Source of the DNA: Coenobita brevimanus
Lineage: Eukaryota; Arthropoda; Malacostraca; Decapoda; Coenobitidae
DNA: 64,000 nt
Reading direction: 5' to 3'
Assembly (NCBI GenBank): GCA_032717465.1
Contig: CM064658.1
Coordinates: 4,399,501-4,463,500, forward strand
Part shown: piece by piece, positions 55,300 through 64,000 of the stretch
Numbering within the stretch: the stretch's first letter is position 1
Layout of the letters: each line of letters opens with the position of its first letter
Position numbers and translations under genes: made by a program
The notes under the pieces: generated by a model
Told to the model about the DNA's origin: nothing
Databases searched by the model: none
What the model saw: only the letters and a program-made list of their open reading frames with translations

Positions 55300-55765
55300 A
55301 TGGTGTATAGGTGTGGTGTTGGGTAGTTCCTGGTATTTGTAGTGTAGGTGGTTTGGGGCTGTGGTATGTCCTGGTATTTGTTGGTATGGTGCAGTATTTT
55401 AAGTTTGGGGCTGTGGTATGTCCTGGTATTTTAGTGTTGGTATGGTACAGTATTTTAGGTTTGGGGCTGTGGTATGTCCTGGTATTTTAGTGTTGGTGGA
55501 GTGGTGTGGTATGTCCTGGTATTTTAGTGTTGGTATGGTACAGTATTTTAGGTTTGGGGCTGTGGTATTTCCTGGCATTTTAGTGTTGGTATGGTACAGT
55601 ATTTTAGGTTTATGGCTGTGGTATGTCCTGGTATTTTAGTGTAGGTATGGTGCAGTATTTTAGGTTTGGGGCTGTGGTATGTCCTGGTATTTTAGTGTTG
55701 GTATGGTACAGTATTTTAGGTGTGGGGCTGTGGTATGTCCTGGTATTTTAATTTAGGTATTTTGG
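55300..55765. repeat. ~55-bp minisatellite, about eight copies
   Basis: TTTGGGGCTGTGGTATGTCC TGGTATTTTAGTGTTGGTAT GGTACAGTATTTTAGG is the full unit, with one copy lacking the middle (55495-55510). Confidence 0.9.
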
Positions 55766-56089
55766 GGGGTCTGGTGTAGGGCATATCATGGCTGTAATCA
55801 TTGTGTTTGGGGGATGTTTGGCTTGTCAGTGTTATGTTTGGTGTGTTTGCTGCTTTGTAATAAATTCCTGAAATAACTTTAATAGGAGATAAATCCTGCC
55901 GTGTTCATAAGTTAAATTCTGCATTGTTTATATAGGTAAATTCTGCCTTACTTGCCATGCTCATAGGTCATTGTTTAAGACCAGTGTTGCAGTTTTGAGG
56001 TTATGTCTTTGATGAGGTACCTATGGCTAAAGTATTTACATGCCTCACAAGAAGATAAATAGTAATCAAGGCCAGTTTTAAGTGAGAGA

Positions 56090-56290
56090 CTGATGAGGAG
56101 AGTGTATGTGAGTGAGGTGGAAACGGGGAGAGGGAGGGGGAAGCCAAGGATGAGATGGAGTGGAGAGGTATATGAGAGAAGGGGGGGTTAGCTGGGAGCA
56201 GGACAGTGAAATAGCGTTGGACAGGGCGACATGGATGCGGTTTGTTTGTGGCCACCTCTTACAGGATTAAGGCGTCTGGCAATTTATAAT
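56090..56290 (+). mobile_element. LINE 3' end with tail A
   Basis: AGAGACTGATGAGGAGAGTG TATGTGAGTGAGGTGG, GGTATATGAGAGAAGG, GACATGGATGCGGTTTGTTT GTGGCCACC, ACAGGATTAAGGCGTCTGGC AAT. Highly similar to 8186-8406. Confidence 0.7.
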
Positions 56291-56857
56291 TTTGATATCA
56301 TGAAGGTTCATTTTGGTGTGGTAAATTTTTGCATGTTTGTGGATTGGATGGATGAAAGGTAAATTTGGCTGTAAAAGTTTTGCTATGGTTATATGAGGTA
56401 GTCGGAGAAATAACCATCTATTCAGTCCAGTTCTGTCTGTAAATTTAAAACTGGCAAAATACAATGACAACTGTGTCTACTACTGCTTGTTTCAGATGGT
56501 GCAGTTATTTTGCTGTGTTCATCAGACTTTGGGAAGATATTTTTAATTACATTTTCCAGTTTGTAAGGATTGACTTTGGTCTGTGGTGAAGGTGCCTATT
56601 ATGCCCTGTTTCTTGTCAATGTTTTGCCCTGTTTCATGGTTTACTCTGTTTATCATAAATGGCTTTGTACAGTTTCTCATGTCTTGGCCTTGCATAGTTT
56701 CTCGTAAATGTTTGTTTGCTGTTTCTTGTAAATTTTGCTGTTTTGTGTAAATGTTTTGGTGTTGCTGTTTCTTGTAAATATCTTGGCTTTGACCCCCCCC
56801 CCCCGCCTCCCCTTTTTTTCTCCCTGTTCCTTGTGTCACTTCTGCCCTTCATCGTAT

Positions 56858-56990
56858 CCTTCATAAAGGCTCCAATATGCTTGCATGCATCAGCCTTGGC
56901 CACCCAATGGCACTTTTGCTCAATCTCTGGCAGCCTCCCTTTTGTCCCTCATTCCTTAGCTCACTCTTATGACTGTCCTAGTATTTTTTT
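56858..56990 (+). repeat. Dispersed repeat E, copy 3
   Basis: CATAAAGGCTCCAATATGCT, GCATCAGCCTTGGCCACCCA ATGG, CTCTGGCAGCCTCCC, CTTAGCTCACTCTTATGAC. Followed by a T-run at 56985-57001. Confidence 0.6.
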
Positions 56991-57039
56991 TTTTTTTTTT
57001 TAGTAAATAGATGGCCCTACCCAAGACATTGACACTTCT

Positions 57040-57330
57040 CACCTGCTGCAGTTGCAATTCTCCATCCTCTCAGTATTCCCAAACAATTTGTCTTCCACTC
57101 CTTGTCACAACACCAATACAGTACATCAAAGTTCCATCCATCCCCTCAACTCTTCATTTGCAATCCTTGGCTCCTCAGGCCTTGCATTCAAGGACGCACT
57201 ACACATCCATCTAACCATTGCCATTTCTGTATGCATGAGTCTAAAAATATTCTCTTCCTTCACTGGCCAGGTCTTGCCACCCTACAGCATTACACTGCTA
57301 ACATGCCACATGGAGATGCCTTAACATGTA
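57040..57330 (-). mobile_element. LINE fragment, post-RT region, minus strand
   Basis: Minus-strand translation reads VML-x-GGKTWPVKEENIFRL, MHTEMAMVRWMCSASLNARP and IANEELRGWM, equivalent to the YGSETWxLxxxxxxxLxxxExxMLRWMxGxxxxDRxxNExIR block of non-LTR retrotransposons. Stops interrupt it. It differs from the LINEs at 10.6 and 21.8 kb. Confidence 0.55.
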
Positions 57331-57489
57331 AGGGAGTGTCCTCTGTCAGTAGAATGACATTCCCCTCAACTTCCTACAGCCACTCCTTACCCTGCCCTAG
57401 CCACAAAGCTGGCACCAGCACATAATGTGTCCCCAATATAAAAATCTTCCACATGACTCTCCAGCAAAGTCAGTCCTTTCACTTAACTA

Positions 57490-57890
57490 TTTGGCCTCCC
57501 TGTTCTTCGTAAATGTCCATTTTGCCAAGTTCTGCGTGTCGGCTTTACCCTCTTTTGTAAGCGTCCATTTTGCCTTACTCTTTGTAAATGTCTGTTTTGC
57601 CCTGCTCTTTGTAAATGTTTTGTCCTGCTCTTTGTAAATGTCTGTTTTGCCCTGCTCTTTGTAAATGTTTTGCCCTGCTCTTTGTAAATGTTTTGCCCTG
57701 CTCTTTGTAAATGTCTGTTTTGCCCTGCTCTTTGTAAATGTTTTGCCCTGCTCTTTGTAAATGTTTTGCCCTGCTCTTTGTAAATGTTCTGCCCTGCTCT
57801 TTGTAAATGTTCTGCCCTGCTCTTTGTAAATGATTTGTCCTGCTCTTTGTAAATGTTTTGTCCTGCTCTTCATAACCGTTGGTTTTGCCC
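57490..57890. repeat. 22-27-bp minisatellite, about sixteen copies
   Basis: TGCCCTGCTCTTTGTAAATG then TTT or TCTGTTT. A related, looser series (TTTCTTGTAAATGTTTTG) is at 56600-56780. The minus-strand TFTKSRAKH frame is a by-product. Confidence 0.9.
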
Positions 57891-58134
57891 TTTGGAAATG
57901 TAGTGTTGGTCTGTTGTAAAAGGTCTTCTGCTGCTTGTTGTAAAGGGGTAATGTTAGCAATGCTGCAACAATTTTCAGCTGTTTTTAGGGTAGTCTGTAG
58001 TGATCTAACAAGGAAAGCTTCTAAACTGGGAGTGAGTGTTGGTTAAAATGGATGGTTCGTGTTCACTTCTGCAGTTTTGTGGTCACTCTTTGCAGGATGG
58101 TGTCTGGATATAGATGTATAGGCTTGTTAAGTAC

Positions 58135-58278
58135 CTTGTTCCATAACCACATTGGAAAACGGTATAATTATTCCCATTTTGTCCCTCTTTGGAACATAGA
58201 CCCCAAGGCTAGAAGAGAACATGTAAGGATAGCGATGTATGCTCCTTGTGTTGATGAAGCCTCCTGTAACCTCTTGAA
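58135..58278 (-). other. Exon-like segment, 144 bp
   Basis: Minus strand: TGCCTATGCACTACAG acceptor, then one frame open throughout (QEVTGGFINTRSIHRYPYMF, SSSLGVYVPKRDKMGIIIPF, SNVVMEQ), ending G|gtactt. The composition looks protein-like, and the same frame stays open upstream to an ATG at 58405, so it might instead be a short intronless frame of 92 codons. No family recognised. Confidence 0.3.
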
Positions 58279-58299
58279 CTGTAGTGCATAGGCAGTGAT

Positions 58300-59840
58300 G
58301 CTCGACCAGTTCTACCTTCAGGTTTAATTCAGACTGCATAACTGGGTTCTGGAAGTCATTGCTTGCTGTCTGTTGCAGTGAAGTTAGTCCCTTCAGATCC
58401 CTCAAGACAAGTCACTCAGGTTTCATTCTTGCTGCCTTCTGTTATATTCTACTGACAGTTTGGAATGAGTTTTAGGATACAGTAAATTTGGTTCTTTGCA
58501 TCTTCTGGCTTATCAGACATAAAATGGGTGAATTATCCCAGGGAAAACCAGAAGCTTAAATCTACCATATCTCCACCCAGACAATTTCATGGCAGCTGTG
58601 CAGGAAGACATGCTTATTACAGTATTAAGTTAAACAGTAGATACTGGGTTTTATAGGGGGTTAGAGCCTCTTTTGTGGGGTATTACAGCACCACCCAGCA
58701 GACACCCTCAACACTCCCTTGGCTGTTATATGCCACATACTGGTAATGAGTTTGCTGAATATATAAAACCCAACCAATACATCATTTCCAGAGCTGAATA
58801 AAATAGGTATGGAGGCAGCAAGAATAAACTAGACCATCTTAGGCAATCGAGGGGGTTTATATTGAAACAAATCCCCCTCCCAATCTAAAGGGTAAGTTTC
58901 AATTTTAACTGTAACCTGCCCCCACAATCTCAAAATTGGTAACCCTCCCACCCATAGAATGTAGTTACTGTAGGCCTACTCCCAAGAGACTAATCTTTTT
59001 TTTTTGTTATTGCAGGTATGATGTATGAAGTTTGGTTCAAGACTGCCATGTGTTGGCCAGAACAAGTTACATCTCAAGAATATTGGTGATGTCACACATT
59101 GTTTTGACTTTGTCAACGTAAAATATCCAAATATCAGTCTTGAATGCTCAGCTCTAATAATAGTTAATTAAAATGTAATAGTCATGAAAGATTATTATAG
59201 GATGTCTGTACGGCTGTTATAACTACTGTATTAGGATGTGCTGTATACTTATAGAACCTCTACATATACCAGGCTTAAAAATTTTTGCAATAAATTCATT
59301 GATTATATTAATGTATTTGAATAATGCATTGGTTAGGTGAGGTGCAGATCGGTACTATAGTTTTCGCCTTTACAAGACTGCAGTGTGAAAGATAGTTACC
59401 TTGATTTTTGGCAAGGCTGTTTTTATCTTTGAATTAACTTTTAGCATGTTAAAACATGTTGAGGAATCATGGCTATGGATTTTAAGATCCTGTTTTGTGA
59501 AAGAATTAGATTTTGAAATGCAGTAATGAAGAGATCCCAAGGAAAAAGAACTTTACACAGTAGTTAAATGATTGTTGATAAAACTGCTTTATGGAAGAAT
59601 GATTCTGGGAAGACTCTATCTTGAGTAACCTTAATGTTTCTCTGTAAACTGAGGATTGGAAAGTGATAAGTACTAGCTGCTCTTGTAATCTTGTCAGTTA
59701 TTAAAACAAATGTCATTGGCAGTTAATACATAATCAGTGCATAAATTTAATAAATGGATTTTTTAAAAGGAATCATCTTGTACAAGGGATTTCTTACTGT
59801 AAGAACTGGAGGTAACCCCAGCTCTGTTAAATGTTTCAAA
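58300..59840. other. Unassigned AT-rich sequence
   Basis: A TTGTTATTGCAG acceptor-like site at 59015 is followed by a 24-codon frame ending in TGA, and AATAAA lies near 59289; this could be a 3'-terminal exon but is thin evidence. Nothing else seen. Confidence 0.3.
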
Positions 59841-59847
59841 GATTTGT

Positions 59848-59945
59848 TCACTCTCATCTTAAATGACGGGACCAACTGCCTAGCCCCGGGCTTATATGCT
59901 CCTCATGGGGCAATGTAGGATTGGATGATGGATGGATGCAATATG
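59848..59945 (+). mobile_element. Tail B 3' end fragment
   Basis: CACTCTCATCTTAAATGACG GGACCAACTGCCTAGCC, CTCATGGGGCAATGTAGGAT, then (GGAT)n. Confidence 0.7.
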
Positions 59946-61750
59946 TTTAACGGAAAGTCTTGAAGGCGAGTAATATGTTCGTTCTGTAGCCTGTTTATGG
60001 CTGTATTAATAGAAATGATTGAGCAGAGATGGTCTTTAACTGAAGATATTTTGGTATTGCTATACAGTATGTTAGTACAATGAAGCAAAGGTTATACACC
60101 ACATATGGCTTCTGCTTGTATTGCATTTGGTGCTTGTCCATCTCTGCTCTCTCAGTTTTACAAATATGGCCATTAGCTAATTTTGAGAATTTAATTGCAT
60201 GAGGCAAGGTATTTTTACAAAGGCATTCACACCTATATTGGTGAACTCTTGACAATAACATACATTAGTAAATTCCTGTTAAATTACCTTCTACAGTGCA
60301 AACTCTTAAGGATTAATAGAAAATTTGGGTTGTCAGTAAATGCATACATACATTAGTAAACTGATAAATTAAATCCTACAATGCAAACTCTGAAATCTGA
60401 AATGCTTGGATGTAGAGGATTAACGGAAAATTAAGTTTTGACTGAGCTAAGGGAATGTGAGTGTATAGTAAGCACTGTTAACCTGGGAACATTGAAAATC
60501 AGTCTTCATTTCTTTGCTTTTGAGTGACTGAAGTATTCATTGGTGGAAATGGTGGTTGTTGATCACTGCCTCGTACTTGAGATCTTCCCCCTCCCCACCT
60601 GATGTAATCATGGGTACAGTCCCCTTTGAAAATCATTTGACTCCCATTCATTATTGCAGACACTGTATACCTAAAAATTGGCACATATGCCGTAATGTCT
60701 TGGTAAACACTTTAATGTTGCAGGTTAAAGGTTAACAGTAATTAATAACAAGTTTGAGGACAATGGATATAAGATTAACATTGCAAGAAAAGATTCTGGT
60801 AAACAGGAGGTACTTGAAACTAATACATCGGATTTTAGAGTTTGTATTGTTTTTTGGGTTTGATGATAGTTATATTTTAATACAAGAGAACTTTACCTAG
60901 CTGAGGTTTTCTGGTGATAGTATGGGTGAGATAAGGGACTGATTGAATTAAGAGAATATAGTTTTATAAGATGAAAATCTTTGAATCTTAACTCCGAGAA
61001 GACTGATGTCTGCATATGTGATCATGCACCCCCAGCCTACCCCACCCCTACCCTGCTACCCATCGCCCCTCTCTGCCACCTATTGCCTCTCCCTCACCCT
61101 TCCACCCGTGGCCCCCTTCCCCCACACGCCAGTATGCCCGTCCTGAGCGTGTCAAAACGTTTGGATGCCAGTCTTTCAGGGGTTAATCAGTCTGCTGAAG
61201 GAATGCCTTGCCACATGGTAATATTAAAATTGATACAACCGTCAGTACAGACATAAACTTGCTATAATGAATTAACATAGGTAGTCTTAGCTAGGTGTTA
61301 AAATTTCTAAGCAAAAATGACTGCATGAAGACCAGTTAATTGGGAAATTATAAAAATTAATAGAAATGAGTTTCTCCCAATGATGGTTTGATGTATGGCA
61401 GTCATTTTTGGTTGAGTTGTATTGATGTATATTTATGCATTGGTGATGTTTGTATCAGCAATGCATAATTGATATGGAGCCCTGTTCATCCTGTATTTCC
61501 TGCCTATGTCTTGGTACTCCTTTACTGCTGGAGTGTCATGTGGTCTCAGCAGTGTGGGGTATTGCAAGACAGACAGGGAATAATGGATGATCGGGCTCCG
61601 GGCGCAACGAGAGGTATCTGGGGCCGGAGCAGGACCTATCTCGATGGTCTGCCACTTTCACCCTTATGGCCTTCCCTGTATACCATGCTGTGAGAATAAA
61701 ACTAAGTCGATTGAACACTGTATTTTATTATGTCTTTACAATGTCTTATA
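59946..61750. other. Unassigned sequence
   Basis: AT-rich to about 61000; C-rich at 61025-61130; a more GC-rich stretch at 61475-61690 with AATAAAAC at 61695. No coding or repeat assignment possible. Confidence 0.35.
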
Positions 61751-61753
61751 AGT

Positions 61754-61927
61754 GACTTACCTTTTATAAGTGCTTTTGTAATGTCCTTTCAGTGTGTCTC
61801 CTCTTAGTGACAGCACCAAGAGGAGACATGTCCTCTTAGTGAGACAGCACCAAGAGGACATGTCTTAGTGCTGTCACCAAGAGGAGACACTGGAAGGACA
61901 TTACAAAAGAACTTATAAAAGGTAAGT
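61754..61927. other. Palindrome with ~85-bp arms
   Basis: ACTTACCTTTTATAAGTGCT ... TGTAATGTCCTTTCAGTG ... CTCCTCTTAGTGACAGCACC and its inverted counterpart (GGTGCTGTCTC, GTGCTGTCACCAAGAGGAGA, GGAAGGACATTACAAAAG, TTATAAAAGGTAAGT). Centre near 61840; a few mismatches and small indels. Confidence 0.85.
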
Positions 61928-62309
61928 GACATGAGTATGACATGTGACAGCAACTCCAATAAATTGCATCATAAACCTGATAGTTTCAATACACCTGACA
62001 ATGACATGAATGGATGCTACACTTATGACAACAGCAGCAGGAGACAAACACTGAAAGAGTATCACGAGACATAAAATGGCAAGCATCATACCAAAGAGCA
62101 TCATAAAAGAGATGAAAGGATGCTTCTCTAAAACTTAGTATATGCAAGCTCAGGTTAGGCAAGGCATCATAAAAAAACGGGAAGACAGCAAGGCATCATA
62201 AAAAACGGGAAGCCACAGAACATCATCAGCGAGATGAATGGATGCTTCTCTAAAACTTAGTATTTTTTTCTGAAGTATTTTTTTCTGAAGCTGACAACAG
62301 ACCAAAGAC

Positions 62310-62830
62310 AACACCACAAAGGACATCATGAGGCAAGCATGGCAATCATCAATGTGACAAGCAAGGCAAAGCATCATCAATGTGACAAGCAAGGCAAAGC
62401 ATCATCAATGTGACAAGCAAGACAATCATCAATGTGACAAGCAAGACAATCATCAATGTGACAAGCAAGGCAAAGCATCATCAATGGGACAATCATGAAT
62501 GAGACAAGCAAGGCAAAGCATCATGAATGAGACAAGCAAGGCAAAGCATCATGAATGAGACAAGCAAGGCAAAGCATCATGAATGAGACAAGCAAGGCAA
62601 AGCATCATCAATGGGACAATCATGAATGAGACAAGCAAGGCAAAGCATCATGAATGGGACAATCATGAATGAGACAAGCAAGGCAAAGCATCATGAATGA
62701 GACAAGCAAGAACAGAACATCATTAATGAGATGAATGAATGCTTCTCTAAAACTTAGTTTTTAGAAGCTCACAGCACAGCACAACAAAGAACATCATAAA
62801 TGAGACAAGCAAGGCAAAGCATCATCGAGA
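62310..62830. repeat. ~28-bp minisatellite
   Basis: GACAAGCAAGGCAAAGCATC ATGAATGA with ATCATCAATGTGA variants; higher-order pattern includes GGGACAATCATGAATGA. About fifteen copies. Confidence 0.9.
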
Positions 62831-62834
62831 TGAC

Positions 62835-63425
62835 AGGCTGCTTCTCTGAAACTCTGTTTTTGGAAGCTGACTTCAAAAGAGAATCACAAGTGAGATGACA
62901 GACTGCTTCTCTGAAACTCTGTTTTTGGAAGCTGACTTCAAAAAAGCCAAGAGAATCACAAGTGAGATGACAGGCTGCTTCTCTGAAACTTTGTTTTTGG
63001 AAGCTGACTTCAAAAAAGCCAAAGAATCACAAGTGAGATGACAGGCTGCTTCTCTAGCATCATCGATATGACAGGCTGCTTCTCTAAAACTTTGTTTTTG
63101 GAAGCTAACTTCAAACCAAAAAAGCCAAGAGAATCACAAGTGAGATGACAGGCTGCTTCTCTAAAACTCTGTTTTACTTCAAACCAAAAAAGCCAAGAGA
63201 ATCACAAGTGAGATGACAGGTTGCTTCTCTGAAACTCTGTTTTACTTCAAACCAAAAAAGCCAAGAGAATCACAAGTGAGATGACAGGTTGCTTCTCTGA
63301 AACTCTGTTTTACTTCAAACCAAAAAAGCCAAGAGAATCACAGGTGAGATGACAGGCTGCTTCTCTGAAACTCTGTTTTACTTCAAACCAAAAAAGCCAA
63401 AGAATCACAGGTGAGATGACAGGCT
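62835..63425. repeat. ~60-70-bp tandem repeat, about nine copies
   Basis: GAGATGACAGGCTGCTTCTC TGAAACTCTGTTTT then CTTCAAACCAAAAAAGCCAA GAGAATCACAAGT. Early copies carry TTGGAAGCTGA in the middle, later copies lack it. The ATGCTTCTCTAAAACTTAG seeds at 62120, 62240 and 62740 show the unit's origin upstream. Confidence 0.9.
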
Positions 63426-63695
63426 GCTTCTGTGCAACACAGTTTGTGGCAGATCATCTCAAATCAAAGGAAGGAAAGCAGGCAGTGTGGCTGACTTGCA
63501 ACCCTGACATGACAAGATGCTTCCCATTTACACAGCCTGACAGCCCAATCCTGCACCAGAAGAAAGGGAGTGAGGAAATGAACACTAAATCCACAAGTCT
63601 TGGATGAGACAGGCTTTCTGAAGGAAAACTTCTGGCTACTAAACCCTAACTCAAACTACAGAGGTAACACCAATCATGTGTAGTATAGGACAAGA
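63426..63695. other. Unique sequence after the array
   Basis: The 63-codon + frame at 63416-63607 begins inside the last repeat unit and has no domain. No gene assigned. Confidence 0.35.
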
Positions 63696-63699
63696 GGCA

Positions 63700-63965
63700 G
63701 CTCTGGGTACGTGAGGCAGGGTAGGGGGGGTGGTGAGGGAGTGGCAGGTGAGGCAGGGTAGGGGGTGGTGGGGGGTGGCAGGTGAGGCAGGGTAGGGGGG
63801 GTGGCAGGTGAGGCAGGGTAGGGGGGGTGGCAGGTGAGGCAGGGTAGGGGTGGTGGCAGGTGAGGCAGGGTAGGGGTGGTGGCAGGTGAGGCAGGGTATG
63901 AGGCAGGTGGCAGGTAAGGAAGGATGGAGGTGGCAAGTGAGGCAGGGTGGGGGTGGCTGGATGGA
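63700..63965. repeat. G-rich minisatellite, unit ~25-27 bp
   Basis: GGTGGCAGGTGAGGCAGGGT AGGGG, about nine copies, reaching close to the window end. Repeated GGG/GGGG runs on one strand. Confidence 0.9.
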
Positions 63966-64000
63966 GGTATGTGGTACGGTGATGAAGGTGGTGATATTAT

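Noticed and set aside
61460..61720. Solo LTR of a retrovirus-like element
   Set aside because: AATAAA near a GC-richer block was suggestive, but no TG...CA ends, target duplication or second copy was found.

Overview
This is a stretch of animal nuclear DNA, most likely from an arthropod and probably a decapod crustacean. Nothing looks bacterial: there are no operons or dense ORFs. The content is degenerate non-LTR retrotransposons, 5S-rRNA- and possibly tRNA-derived short elements, TA-flanked DNA transposon remnants, (GT)n/(GA)n tracts and many coding-length minisatellites. The decapod guess is inference: it rests on the repeat style and on a Jockey-type reverse transcriptase (RT) of a sort I know from crustacean genomes. 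No complete functional protein gene is visible. Nearly all long open frames are by-products of tandem repeats whose unit is a multiple of 3.

Layout. 1-13 kb: mostly unassigned AT-rich sequence, then a cluster of retroelements that share one 3' tail (a 5S-rRNA-headed SINE at 6.1 kb, two composite elements with perfect target-site duplications at 6.8 and 8.6 kb, LINE 3' ends at 8.2 and 10.6-11.4 kb), a Tc1/mariner-like MITE (9.56-10.02 kb) and a pogo/Tigger-like element (12.1-13.0 kb). 14-19 kb: broken exons resembling anaphase-promoting complex subunit 1 (APC1), enclosed by a ~395-bp near-identical inverted repeat. 19-26 kb: more composite retroelements, two LINE copies tail to tail, foldback elements, and a palindrome carrying repeated CTCF-like AGATGGC motifs. 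26.6-31.4 kb: a 4.8-kb almost pure purine strand built of minisatellites. 31.3-47 kb: a perfect-looking 1.95-kb tandem duplication and several copies of a foldback-type element with ~250-bp terminal inverted repeats, separated by 30-bp and 33-bp minisatellites; the 33-bp array appears to be an amplification of the foldback element's own terminus. 47.7-58 kb: many short arrays, several of them grown out of transposon pieces (LINE tail, MITE, Jockey RT). 58-64 kb: AT-rich unassigned sequence, a sharp palindrome at 61.75-61.93 kb, then tandem arrays to the end.

Host-gene signals are few: APC1-like exons on the + strand with an in-frame stop and a frameshift; well-formed exon-like cassettes on the minus strand at 19.2, 31.45, 33.4 and 43.6 kb; and weaker exon-like segments near 0.05, 10.4, 23.1 and 58.2 kb. 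These suggest intronic or intergenic sequence rather than a gene body that could be translated from this window.

The most interesting content is structural: 3'-tail sharing and head/tail swapping among short retroelements, a foldback family that seeds its own satellite, and retrotransposon coding or tail sequence turned into minisatellites.
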